A DNA stretch of 64,000 bases from Sulfurospirillum sp001602955 (GTDB lineage: Bacteria; Campylobacterota; Campylobacteria; Campylobacterales; Sulfurospirillaceae), in contig LVAC01000001.1 in the NCBI GenBank assembly GCA_001602955.1, forward strand, positions 1 to 64,000, given 5' to 3'. Position numbers and translations under genes: made by a program. Shown one piece after another: positions 1 through 8,034 of this stretch. Each line of letters starts with the position of its first letter. Positions within the stretch are counted from its first letter, which is position 1. The notes beneath the pieces were generated by a model that was given only the letters and a program-made list of their open reading frames with translations, had not been told where the DNA came from and searched no databases.

Positions 1-296
1 ATAAGATGAGTAAAAATGCTCAAAACATTCGTCATCTAGCTTCGGTTTCAACCAATGTCGAAGATACCATTATCTCTACGACCTCGGTCATGAACGAAAG
101 CGTAGCATCGGTCGGCGTGAGTGCCGATAATTCTCATAAGATTGCTAAAGATACCGATAAGATCGTTGATCTTGTTACCAATATCAATGCGATTACGAGT
201 GAAAACGCCAGAAGCGTCGAAGAGATCGCCTCTGCTGCGGATCATCTCTCCAAGTTAGCGGAAAATCTCAATGCTAAGCTGGGGCAGTTTCAGTAA
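1..296 (+). CDS. Methyl-accepting chemotaxis protein, C-terminal fragment (5' end outside window)
   Basis: Only the last 98 or so residues are present; the frame is open through the window edge (codons start at base 3). The visible part is a long heptad-like helix rich in Ser, Thr, Asn and Ala (VDLVTNINAITSENARSVEE, then EIASAADHLSKLAENLNAKL), typical of the cytoplasmic signalling coiled coil that returns toward the membrane in chemoreceptors. No C-terminal CheR-binding pentapeptide is seen: it ends in GQFQ. The ligand-binding part is not in the window, so the stimulus cannot be said. A strong hairpin at 309-338 follows the stop. Confidence 0.8.
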   Translation, partial: KMSKNAQNIRHLASVSTNVEDTIISTTSVMNESVASVGVSADNSHKIAKDTDKIVDLVTNINAITSENARSVEEIASAADHLSKLAENLNAKLGQFQ

Positions 297-308
297 GTTT
301 TTAAAAAC

Positions 309-338
309 GACATGTAAAGAGAGGACTCTTTACATGTC
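309..338 (+). terminator. Perfect 13-bp hairpin after the chemoreceptor gene
   Basis: GACATGTAAAGAG (309-321), loop AGGA, then CTCTTTACATGTC (326-338). The stem is perfect and starts 13 bases after the stop codon. Both arms carry the ACATGT core that is repeated across the window. No long T tract follows (ACTTCCG), so intrinsic termination is likely but not certain. Confidence 0.6.
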
Positions 339-415
339 ACTTCCGTCGATAAGCCAAAAACATTACTTTATGAAAAGAAGTGAGAAGGTACCGTAACGTT
401 TTAAGGAGAGCTATT

Positions 416-1762
416 GTGTCGTGGAAAATGAAGCCTTGCTTGCATCAGCCCGCGAGGAACAGGCTATGGTATCGCATAGACCCTTTAACGCATCTAGCCA
501 ATCGTATCGCTTTGCACGAAGCCCTTATGCGCATCGAAAGCGCACCCGCATGCCCTCAATACCAAGCTTTGCTGATTTTGGATTTGGACCGTTTTCGAAC
601 AATCAATCATACGCAAGGGCATGTAACGGGCGATCGTATTTTAATCGAGCTTGCATCGCGGTTCCAACATCTTTTGGACACGCAAGGAGATCTTTACCGT
701 TCAGGCGGCGATGAATTTAGCGTGTTGTACGAAACACCTTTTCACGAAGAATCTCAAGCCAAAGACGCCGCACTTTTTTTGGCAAAAAAGATGTCCTATG
801 CCGCTTCTTCTGCCCTAACCTTGGATGATAAGAGCTTTCGGCTGAGTGCGAGTATCGGAATAATCGTCTTTAAGAACCGATCGTATTCCGCCGAGCATCT
901 CTTTCAGTATGCCGATAGTGCGCTTTTTCGCGCCAAAGAGGAAGGAAAAAATACGATTCGCTTTTTTCAAAGCGACTTTCAAACGCATTTAGAGAGCAAG
1001 GCCGTTTTTTTGGAACAACTGCTTTTTGCCGTGGAAAACGATCAGTTGGAGCTTTTTTACCAAACGCAAACAACGCTGACATGTGAGAATGCGCCGCGCA
1101 TTTACGGTGCGGAAGCCTTGATTCGATGGCACCATCCGCATATCGGAACGGTTGCGCCGAACCGTTTTATTCCTCTTGCCGAAGAGAGCGGACTCATCAT
1201 TCCTTTAGGGCATTGGATTTTAGAACATGCGATGCGCCAACTCAAGGCGTGGGAAAACGATCCGGACAAACATACGTGGCGACTCTCGATCAATATCAGC
1301 ACGAAGCAGTTTGAGCATGAGAGTTTTCTCCCTTCCGTGTGCGCTTTGCTCAAACGCATCGCCTGCGATCCTCGTAAAATCTGTTTTGAACTGACCGAAA
1401 GTCTTTTGATTCAAGATGCGAAAAAAGCCCTGCGAAAAATCTTCGAACTTAAACGCCTCGGCATTTTGCTTTCGATCGACGATTTCGGTACGGGGTTTTC
1501 TTCGCTTTCGTATTTAAGGCGACTCAAAGTAGACGAACTCAAAATCGATAAGAGTTTTGTTCGAAGGATGCTTTCAAGTCCCGTCGATCGAACGATTATC
1601 GAGACGATTTTAACCTTAGGCAAACGCTTCAACCTTGCAATCGTCGCGGAAGGAATCGAAACGCAAGCGCAATTCCAAGCGTTAAAGAACTTGGGCTGTC
1701 GCTCTTTTCAAGGGTATTTGTTTCACAAACCCTGCTCCGTAGCTTCGATTGGCTCGTTTTGA
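416..1762 (+). CDS. GGDEF-EAL c-di-GMP signalling protein
   Basis: A 448-residue soluble protein with a diguanylate cyclase (GGDEF) domain at about 25-175 and an EAL phosphodiesterase domain at about 190-440. Both active sites look intact: SGGDEF near residue 97, EAL in GAEALIRWHHP, SINIS, FELTES, DDFGTGF, LKIDKSF and VAEGIE. No clear RxxD inhibitory site precedes GGDEF. It may make or break c-di-GMP; bifunctional or phosphodiesterase-dominant activity cannot be told from sequence. There is no sensor domain or membrane segment. I chose the GTG at 416 because AAGGAG (403-408) lies 7 bases upstream; an in-frame GTG at 380 would add 12 residues but has no Shine-Dalgarno. Confidence 0.88.
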   Translation: MSWKMKPCLHQPARNRLWYRIDPLTHLANRIALHEALMRIESAPACPQYQALLILDLDRFRTINHTQGHVTGDRILIELASRFQHLLDTQGDLYRSGGDEFSVLYETPFHEESQAKDAALFLAKKMSYAASSALTLDDKSFRLSASIGIIVFKNRSYSAEHLFQYADSALFRAKEEGKNTIRFFQSDFQTHLESKAVFLEQLLFAVENDQLELFYQTQTTLTCENAPRIYGAEALIRWHHPHIGTVAPNRFIPLAEESGLIIPLGHWILEHAMRQLKAWENDPDKHTWRLSINISTKQFEHESFLPSVCALLKRIACDPRKICFELTESLLIQDAKKALRKIFELKRLGILLSIDDFGTGFSSLSYLRRLKVDELKIDKSFVRRMLSSPVDRTIIETILTLGKRFNLAIVAEGIETQAQFQALKNLGCRSFQGYLFHKPCSVASIGSF

Positions 1763-1896
1763 TCGTTAAGGGTTTTAAAATTCATCGTGATTTTGTATAA
1801 TAAACTTCCGACAAAATACCCTTGCCAAAAGACGTGCGGTGTTTGGAAGAAGTAAAGAGCTTTAGAACACGATTCCTCGAATAAAAGAGATTGACG

Positions 1897-4077
1897 ATGA
1901 TTGAAAATACGCAAGAGACTCGCAAAACATCGATGCTTATTCTTGAAAGCTCGCTTGTATTTTCAAACGTCCTGCAAAAAAACCTTTGTGCCTTAAACTA
2001 TCGCGTGACGCTTGCCAAAACGCTCTACCAAGCCGTCGAACTGCTCAGCGTCCAAACGTTCGACTTTATCGTACTCGATCTTCATTTACGCGACGGCGAA
2101 GGCGAGATGATTTTACAAAATCTCTCGATCCTCGATCCAAAACTTAAAATGATCGTCTATTCGATCGATCACGATCCAAGCCGCGCACATGTATGGGATC
2201 GTTACGGTGTTTTAGCCTTTCTTTCCAAGTCCGATCCGATCGCTTATAGTGTCCGTAAGATCGACGCACTCGCTCAATCGTGTGACCAAGAGCCCCGTGC
2301 GCGTCTTCTTTGGATCGGCGAGCTCGAATCAACGGTTCAACACGTTCGGACACTCTTACATGTAAGAAATTACCGCCTTTTTGTTGCTCAAAGCCAAGAA
2401 GAAGCGTTCTCTTTCGCGCCGATCGATCTAATCCTTCTCGAACTCGATGTGTACGATACTGCGAGTGTTGAGCGCTTACGCCAAGTGCGCGCCGCTTACG
2501 CTGAGCCGCAAACGCCGATTTTTATCGTAACGCAAGCGTACGATTCGGCGTTGCTTCACGCGTTGATCCAAAACGGCGCCAACGAATTTTTCGTCAAACC
2601 GCTTTTAGGCGAAATGCTGGGAGAGAGAATCGACTTTTGGCTCGAGAGACAACGCATTCAAAACGTGCAACAACGCGAAGGTCGCTTGCTTCAAGAGTAC
2701 AAAAACGTGATCGATAAAAGTATGATCGTCTCCAAAACGGACCCGCACGGCATCATCACGTACGTGAACGAGCAGTTTTGCGATATTTCGGGCTATCGTG
2801 CCGACGAACTCATCGGACGGTCGCATCGCATCGTTCGCCATTCCGACACGCCCGAATCGGTCTTTCAGGACCTTTGGAAAACGATCTTAAGCGGCAACAT
2901 TTGGAAAGGGGTTTTGAAAAATCGCAAAAAAGACGGCTCCGCGTATTGGGTTCATGCGTTTATTTACCCTATTATCACGCGCCAAGGGCAGATCGACGAA
3001 GTGATCGCGATTCGCAACGACGTCACCCAATTGCACCTTGTTAAAGAGAGCCTAAGCCGAGCACTGCAACGCTCCGACTCCGATCTTGACGAAGCGTTTC
3101 ACCTTTCCAAACAATATGAAACCGTCATCGACGAAAGCAATAGTCTCACGCGCGTCGATACCGAAGGGAAAATCTTATTTGTCAATAAACGCTTTTGCGA
3201 ACTCTCCGGTTACGCGAAAGAAGAGGTCATCGAGCAGAGTTTTAGTGCTATGTATGCAGACGACATCGATCCGCTCGTCGTCAAGCAGCTATGGGAGACG
3301 ATCCAATCGGGGCACATTTGGAGAGGCGTTTTAAAAAACAAACGCAAAGACGGCTCGCTTTATTGGGTCAAAGCCACGGTTGTGCCTATCAAAGACAAAC
3401 AAGGCAAGATTACCGAATTTATGTCCGTCCGTAACGATATTAGCGAGATTATCAAACTTCACGAAGAGATCGAGTCGACGCAACAAGAGATCATCTACCA
3501 TATGGGCGAAATTGCGGAGAGCCGAAGCCAAGAGACGGGAAACCATGTCCGACGCGTTGCCGAGTATTCACGTCTGTTGGCACTCAAATACGGGCTTGAT
3601 ACACAAGAAGCCAACAAAATCGCCATGGCTTCGCCCATGCACGACATCGGCAAAGTCGGTATCCCCGATGCGATTTTGCATAAACCCGGAAAATTAACGG
3701 ACGAAGAATGGGAGATTATGAAAACGCACGCCATGCTCGGCTATGCCGTTTTACAACACTCCAAACGTCCTATTTTACAAGCTTCGGCGATTATTGCCAA
3801 AGAGCACCACGAGAAGTACGACGGTACGGGATACCCCTTAGGACTCAGCGGCGAAGCGATTCACCTCTACGCGCGAATCGTTGCGATCGCCGATGTTTTC
3901 GACGCGCTCAGTCACGATCGCTGCTATAAAAAAGCCTGGGAAGACGCCGATGTTTTTGCATTTTTTGAAAAAGAAAGAGGCACGCATTTCGATCCGAACT
4001 TGGTCGATATGTTCTTAGCCGCAAAAGAAGAATTTTTAACCATCCGCAACCATTTCAAAGACGCACTCAATCCGTAA
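1897..4077 (+). CDS. REC-REC-PAS-PAS-HD-GYP c-di-GMP phosphodiesterase
   Basis: About 726 residues. Order: receiver domain (about 8-120, phospho-Asp in IVLDLHLRDGEGE), a second receiver-like domain (about 135-245) in which the Asp position reads LLELDVY, two Aer-like PAS domains (about 265-375 and 410-515; each with [I/L]xxVNxxFCxxSGY and the WxGVLKNxRKDGSxYWV signature), then HD-GYP (about 530-700) with HDIGK near 581 and HHEKYDGTGYP near 637. HD-GYP enzymes hydrolyse c-di-GMP at a metal centre, and all key residues seem present. ATG 1897 is preferred over TTG 1891 because of the AGAGA upstream. It probably integrates a phosphorelay input with a redox or ligand cue read by the PAS domains; that part is inference. 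Confidence 0.9.
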   Translation: MIENTQETRKTSMLILESSLVFSNVLQKNLCALNYRVTLAKTLYQAVELLSVQTFDFIVLDLHLRDGEGEMILQNLSILDPKLKMIVYSIDHDPSRAHVWDRYGVLAFLSKSDPIAYSVRKIDALAQSCDQEPRARLLWIGELESTVQHVRTLLHVRNYRLFVAQSQEEAFSFAPIDLILLELDVYDTASVERLRQVRAAYAEPQTPIFIVTQAYDSALLHALIQNGANEFFVKPLLGEMLGERIDFWLERQRIQNVQQREGRLLQEYKNVIDKSMIVSKTDPHGIITYVNEQFCDISGYRADELIGRSHRIVRHSDTPESVFQDLWKTILSGNIWKGVLKNRKKDGSAYWVHAFIYPIITRQGQIDEVIAIRNDVTQLHLVKESLSRALQRSDSDLDEAFHLSKQYETVIDESNSLTRVDTEGKILFVNKRFCELSGYAKEEVIEQSFSAMYADDIDPLVVKQLWETIQSGHIWRGVLKNKRKDGSLYWVKATVVPIKDKQGKITEFMSVRNDISEIIKLHEEIESTQQEIIYHMGEIAESRSQETGNHVRRVAEYSRLLALKYGLDTQEANKIAMASPMHDIGKVGIPDAILHKPGKLTDEEWEIMKTHAMLGYAVLQHSKRPILQASAIIAKEHHEKYDGTGYPLGLSGEAIHLYARIVAIADVFDALSHDRCYKKAWEDADVFAFFEKERGTHFDPNLVDMFLAAKEEFLTIRNHFKDALNP

Positions 4078-4080
4078 TAT

Positions 4081-4698
4081 TTACTTTTGGGTTGAAGAGG
4101 CAAGCTCTATGCCAAGCCCAGCGAACGTGAGTGCAAATCCTTTTTTCATCCACGACTGTACGCGACGCGACGCAAGGACGTTTTGACGAAAACCGTGCGC
4201 CAAAAAGCCGTAAAAAACAAATACGACAAACGTCATGAGCATAAAGACGAGGCTAAGCGCGACCATATCGCCCAGAGGCGAAGCGGTATCGGCACGGATA
4301 AATTGCGGTAAAAACGCTAAAAAGAAAATCGTCAATTTCGGATTAAGGATATTGAGCAAAAAGGCTTTCGCGATCAAAGAAAGAGCACTCGTGCGCGTCG
4401 CTTGCATATGCGTTTCAAAACCGTTTTGATCTTTCCACGTCAGAATCGCAAGGTAAAAGAGGTACAACACGCCCGCTATTTTCAACGCTTCAAATGCCAG
4501 CGCGCTCGTGTGCATAATCGCGGCAAGCCCGAAAATCGTCGCTAAAAGATGCGGAACGATGCCAAGCGTACATCCGAGTGCCGCAAATATTCCGGCACTT
4601 CTACCCTGAACCAGTGCCGTCGAAATCGTAAAGATAACGCCCGTTCCAGGGATCAGCACGACAATAAGCGACGTTATGAGAAATTCCAAACCGATCAT
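4081..4698 (-). CDS. LysE/RhtB-family amino acid exporter
   Basis: A 205-residue inner membrane protein with about six hydrophobic segments. The N-terminal LIPGTGVIFTIS corresponds to the conserved PGP motif region of LysE/RhtB transporters, which export amino acids such as lysine, homoserine or threonine. AAGGAG lies 7 bases before the ATG. It converges with the HD-GYP gene, whose stop is 3 bases away. The substrate is not predictable from sequence. Confidence 0.85.
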   Translation of the reverse strand: MIGLEFLITSLIVVLIPGTGVIFTISTALVQGRSAGIFAALGCTLGIVPHLLATIFGLAAIMHTSALAFEALKIAGVLYLFYLAILTWKDQNGFETHMQATRTSALSLIAKAFLLNILNPKLTIFFLAFLPQFIRADTASPLGDMVALSLVFMLMTFVVFVFYGFLAHGFRQNVLASRRVQSWMKKGFALTFAGLGIELASSTQK

Positions 4699-4756
4699 CC
4701 GAGCACTCCTTGAAGTAATGTCGCTATTGTACCATACGCGACATTGAGAAGACTCT

Positions 4757-5446
4757 CTAGCGTATTTGCATGTAAGCTAAATCACTCGTACCGTTTAAAC
4801 GCTTGATAAGACTGTCGCGGTACGATGGCGCGATCGAAGATAGCGTTAAAATACGTTCCAAAGTCATGGCAAAATGCGTCGGTTCCAAAAAAGCGCGGTT
4901 GGCGTCCAAAATACTGATAGAGCACGCTTCTTGGCTAACGATGTGCACCGCATCTCCCGTACCGATCACTCCCTCTTTTACCACCCGATAGTACCAACCA
5001 CTGAGTCCACTTGTAAAAATTTCATTGGTAAACGCTGTGTGATTCCACCGCCGTGAAATCTTCCAACACGGCTTGCGCGGTTGCGTGACTTGAAGAATAG
5101 CCGAGCCGATTTCATGAACATCGCCGAGCATCACGTTTGCTTCTTGAAGTCCTACGATCGTTAGGTTTTCCGACAATGCGCCGAAAGGTAAACGCTCCAA
5201 TCCCAAAAACGTCGCCCAGTGCGCGTAGTTTTCATAGCTGTTGGCAAACACCGCTTTATCGATTCCTCCGTGATGCGCTCTATCGGCAACCTCATCGTCT
5301 TCGAAGCCTTCAAAACTTACATGTAAAGGTCTTCTAGCAACCTCTTTAAACGAAGCCGTATGCCACGCTTTGTCTAAAAACTCTTTTGCGTTTTCATCGC
5401 CGTACGTTTTAGCACGCCCAACCTGCACCGAAAGCACCTTTGGCAT
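4757..5446 (-). CDS. MOSC domain protein, YiiM-like
   Basis: A 229-residue soluble protein. It begins with a β-rich MOSC-type core (VLSVQVGRAKTYG), followed by HHGGIDKAVFANSYENYAHW and the RKPCWKISRRW segment, whose cysteine is the likely molybdenum-cofactor sulfur site of this superfamily. The C-terminal 50 residues resemble the helical 3-α extension of YiiM proteins, which reduce N-hydroxylated compounds such as 6-hydroxylaminopurine using Moco. That substrate is known for the family and not shown here. It has its own Shine-Dalgarno (aaggag) and stands alone. Confidence 0.82.
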   Translation of the reverse strand: MPKVLSVQVGRAKTYGDENAKEFLDKAWHTASFKEVARRPLHVSFEGFEDDEVADRAHHGGIDKAVFANSYENYAHWATFLGLERLPFGALSENLTIVGLQEANVMLGDVHEIGSAILQVTQPRKPCWKISRRWNHTAFTNEIFTSGLSGWYYRVVKEGVIGTGDAVHIVSQEACSISILDANRAFLEPTHFAMTLERILTLSSIAPSYRDSLIKRLNGTSDLAYMQIR

Positions 5447-5517
5447 TGTATCTCCTTTTTCGTTGTATTCATTGTAGCATCATCTTTTTTTTGACGCGTT
5501 GATGTGCATCAAAAGGG

Positions 5518-5529
5518 TTTACATGTAAA
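5518..5529. repeat. Representative copy of the dispersed palindrome TTTACATGTAAA
   Basis: A 12-base perfect palindrome between two minus-strand genes, given here as the type copy. By my reading the 10-base core TTACATGTAA occurs exactly at 2356, 5317, 5519, 6311, 8010, 8456, 9314, 11298, 11782, 12196, 18471, 29483, 36413, 36547, 39555, 42528 and 57264. The inner ACATGT occurs about 48 times. Nine of the 17 exact copies are inside coding sequence (three in dbpA alone), where they encode phrases such as LHV, LTCK or FTCK; the other eight are intergenic. See findings. Confidence 0.85.
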
Positions 5530-5533
5530 GATT

Positions 5534-6298
5534 TTATTTGCTCAATTGCACTTCAAGGCGCATCATAGCAACATGCACCCTACCCTCAGAATCGGGTGGG
5601 CAAAGTGTACTATACGCTTCTATCCACGCTTTGACAAACGCCTCTTTTTGCTCACTAGGGACACGGTTGATAAACGGAAACCATGTTGTCTCAAGCCAAC
5701 CGCGAAACGCTTTGAGCGTGTCATGCACCATATCTTTAGGCACTAAGTGTGCTTGGTATGTGCTAAAACCTACGCCCTTTAACAATGTTTCATAGGTTTT
5801 ATCCGAATGAAACGTATACGGCGACTCAAAGCCTTCAAAATATTCGGCATACGCGGGGAAAATGCGATGAAATGCTTCAAACACTTTTGCGCCATTCCCC
5901 GCTCCTCCCATCTGCAAAATCGCTCTGCCCTTTGGTTTGAGGGCTTTAAAGATACCCTGCAAAATAGCGTCATGGTCTTTCGCCCAGTGCAACGCGGCAT
6001 TGGAGAACACCACGTCAAAACGCTCATTAAAGCTCAGAGCTTGCGCGTCCATCTGCATAAAAAGAGGCTTTGAAAATGCCGCTTTGGCATAACCGATCAT
6101 CTCAGGACTAAAGTCGACACCGACCACTTCACCGCGTGTGAGATGACTCAACATCTCCGTAATCTTTCCATCGCCACACCCGATGTCTAAGATGGATTCA
6201 TCGCCTCTAAGTGCCATCTTTTCGATCAACTCTTTTGCCCAAACCGCCTGCCCTTTTGAATTTTCCGCATAGGCACTTGCTTTCCACTCTTCACGCAT
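5534..6298 (-). CDS. Class I SAM-dependent methyltransferase, trans-aconitate methyltransferase-like
   Basis: A 254-residue cytosolic protein. Motif I is ILDIGCGDGKITE (about 38-50), followed by VVGVDFSPEMI and FDVVFSNAALHW, the last typical of the Tam (trans-aconitate 2-methyltransferase) family and relatives. The C-terminal half (YHT-type substrate region, GWLETTWFPFINRVP) also fits that group. It could esterify a small carboxylic acid, but small-molecule specificity in this family is poorly predictable. It is located 28 bases downstream of leuA and could be cotranscribed with it. Confidence 0.8.
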   Translation of the reverse strand: MREEWKASAYAENSKGQAVWAKELIEKMALRGDESILDIGCGDGKITEMLSHLTRGEVVGVDFSPEMIGYAKAAFSKPLFMQMDAQALSFNERFDVVFSNAALHWAKDHDAILQGIFKALKPKGRAILQMGGAGNGAKVFEAFHRIFPAYAEYFEGFESPYTFHSDKTYETLLKGVGFSTYQAHLVPKDMVHDTLKAFRGWLETTWFPFINRVPSEQKEAFVKAWIEAYSTLCPPDSEGRVHVAMMRLEVQLSK

Positions 6299-6325
6299 CG
6301 TTTTTCCTTTTTACATGTAACGTTT

Positions 6326-7642
6326 TTAAAGCTTGCACATTTGGCGAAAGACTTTAAAAATCTCTTCCGCATTCACTTCGATCCCCTTCTCATCGCACAA
6401 CTTCTGCACTTCTAGCGCAATTTCGACTTGCATCGATTTGGTGGTTTCAATGCCGTAAAACTCCTTCAGCACATACGCCACGCCTCCTTTGCCAGACTGC
6501 GAATTAATACGCACCACATCGCGGTAATCCCGCTTGATATCCTTGGGGTCGATCACAAGGTACGGAACGTGCCAATAGCCATCTAACACCACCTTTTGAT
6601 ACTCCATACCTTTCTTTATTGCGTCCTGATGCGTGCCCGAAAAAGCCGTGTAAATCATAGAGCCTACATAAGGGTGACGGGGAGGAATACTGCTGTGGGT
6701 CAAAGTGATGATCTCCTGCAAAATCGTGTCAATGTTGTAGATGTCTAACATCGGATCAATCCCTTGCGAGTAAAGATTGAACGCCAACGTGACCAAGTCA
6801 ACATTGCCCGCTCTCTCGCCATTGCCCAAAAGTGTCCCCTCAACTCTTTGCGCCCCTGCTAAGATCGCCATCTCAGCACTCGCAACTGCTGTGCCTCTGT
6901 CATTGTGTGGGTGAACGCTTAAAATAACGGAGTCGCGTTCCAACATCTGTTTACTCATCCACTCGATTCTATCGGCATAGATGTTGGGCGTGCATGCCTC
7001 TAAGGTGTTCGGCAAATTGATGACCATCGGCGCGTTTTTGGTTGGCATCCACTCGCTAATAACCGCGTTCACCACATCGCGTGCAAACTCCAACTCCGTT
7101 TGTGAAAAGCTCTCAGGTGAATACTGAAACAACACATCGCCTTTAAAGTTTGCCGCCTCTTCTTTGATGATGCGCGTGCCCTCAACCGCTAAAGCGATAA
7201 TCTCCGCTTTGCTTTTGTCAAATACAATTTTGCGCTGATTATCCGCCGTTGGGTTGTAAAGGTGCATCGTTACTTTTTTAGCTCCTCTCATCGCTTCAAA
7301 AGTTCTTTTGATGTGTTTTTCGATGGACGGCATCAAAACCGCAACCCTTACGTCATCAGGAATCAAGTTTTGCTCGATCAACGCTCGGCAAAAGTCAAAA
7401 TCCGTTTGTGAAGCGCTCGGATATGCGATCTCGATCTCTTTAAATCCCATCTCCACCAATTTTTGAAAATACGCCAATTTTTTGGTCGCATTCATAGGTT
7501 CTACTAAAGCTTGATTGCCATCGCGCAAATCGGTACTTACCCAAATGGGCGCTCCTGTGATAACGTTACTTGCCCACTCTCGGTGCGCTAAAGGTACCAA
7601 TGGGTACGGTTTGTATTTTTTAAATGTTTGTGCAGTTTGCAT
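6326..7642 (-). CDS. leuA: 2-isopropylmalate synthase, type 2-like, lacking the C-terminal regulatory domain
   Basis: Condenses acetyl-CoA with 2-oxoisovalerate, the first step of leucine synthesis. The N-terminus (PIWVSTDLRDGNQALVEPM) carries the catalytic Arg-Asp of the DRE-TIM barrel, and HPHNDRGTAVA supplies the metal-binding histidines. Start ATG 7642 is chosen because AAGGA lies about 7 bases upstream; the frame opens earlier, at 7684, inside a hairpin. At 438 residues it ends shortly after the linker (KVFRQMCKL), whereas type 2 enzymes usually run to about 550 residues with a leucine-binding regulatory domain. Feedback inhibition may therefore be weak or absent, and control may fall on the leader peptide upstream (7835-7936). 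Confidence 0.9.
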   Translation of the reverse strand: MQTAQTFKKYKPYPLVPLAHREWASNVITGAPIWVSTDLRDGNQALVEPMNATKKLAYFQKLVEMGFKEIEIAYPSASQTDFDFCRALIEQNLIPDDVRVAVLMPSIEKHIKRTFEAMRGAKKVTMHLYNPTADNQRKIVFDKSKAEIIALAVEGTRIIKEEAANFKGDVLFQYSPESFSQTELEFARDVVNAVISEWMPTKNAPMVINLPNTLEACTPNIYADRIEWMSKQMLERDSVILSVHPHNDRGTAVASAEMAILAGAQRVEGTLLGNGERAGNVDLVTLAFNLYSQGIDPMLDIYNIDTILQEIITLTHSSIPPRHPYVGSMIYTAFSGTHQDAIKKGMEYQKVVLDGYWHVPYLVIDPKDIKRDYRDVVRINSQSGKGGVAYVLKEFYGIETTKSMQVEIALEVQKLCDEKGIEVNAEEIFKVFRQMCKL

Positions 7643-7699
7643 AGAAATATCCTTATGTATCAAATGAGCTACAAGCTCATACATGCCTAAATCAGGCAG

Positions 7700-7722
7700 A
7701 AAAATCTTGTGTTAGGACAAGA
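7700..7722 (-). terminator. Candidate attenuator terminator in the leuA leader
   Basis: On the minus strand TCTTGT, loop CCTAAC and ACAAGA are followed by TTTTT. It sits between the Leu/Val-rich leader peptide and leuA, about 110 bases after the leader stop, the expected place for a transcription attenuator. The stem is short (6 bp), so the call is tentative. A second inverted repeat (GAGCT TGT AGCTC, about 7665-7680) lies nearer the leuA Shine-Dalgarno. Confidence 0.45.
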
Positions 7723-7834
7723 AAAACAACAATGAAAATGATAAAAATTGAGCTGATTAGGTAGAGGTATCCTCAGGGCTAAAAAGCCAATTTAAAAATC
7801 AACAGTAAAAATAAAAGGGGTTAAGAATGAAGTA

Positions 7835-7936
7835 TTAACGGAGCTTCAGGAGGAGGACGACGACGAGTGATGCGTTAGAAAATTGCGCAATGCTCTGAGG
7901 TTGATGTATGGTGTGATGGGTGATGAATGTTTCCAT
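7835..7936 (-). CDS. leuA leader peptide (33 residues), Leu/Val-rich attenuator peptide
   Basis: A short reading frame too small for most gene finders. It starts at ATG 7936 with AAAGGAGA 5-10 bases upstream. The peptide begins METFITHHTIH and ends SLVVVLLLKLR before TAA: three Val then three Leu codons near the stop, plus Leu on either side. A run of codons for the pathway's own end product just before the stop, upstream of leuA and a downstream hairpin with a T run, is the classic layout of a branched-chain amino acid attenuator such as leuL or ilvL of enterobacteria. Stalling at these codons when leucine or valine tRNA is uncharged would favour readthrough into leuA; this mechanism is inferred. 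Confidence 0.8.
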   Translation of the reverse strand: METFITHHTIHQPQSIAQFSNASLVVVLLLKLR

Positions 7937-8000
7937 CTGAGTCTCCTTTAAGAAAATATGTAACGGGAAGTATAGCACAGGTTTTGGCACATTGTAAAGA

Positions 8001-8028
8001 GTGGGCGCTTTACATGTAAAACGCCCAC
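8001..8028 (-). terminator. Terminator hairpin built around TTTACATGTAAA
   Basis: GTGGGCG and CGCCCAC (7 bp) enclose a complete TTTACATGTAAA palindrome with one mismatched pair between. It begins 7 bases after the stop of the dehydrogenase gene at 8035; reading the minus strand it is followed by TCTTTAC. Probably the dehydrogenase terminator, insulating the leuA leader downstream. Confidence 0.65.
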
Positions 8029-8034
8029 AATGTG

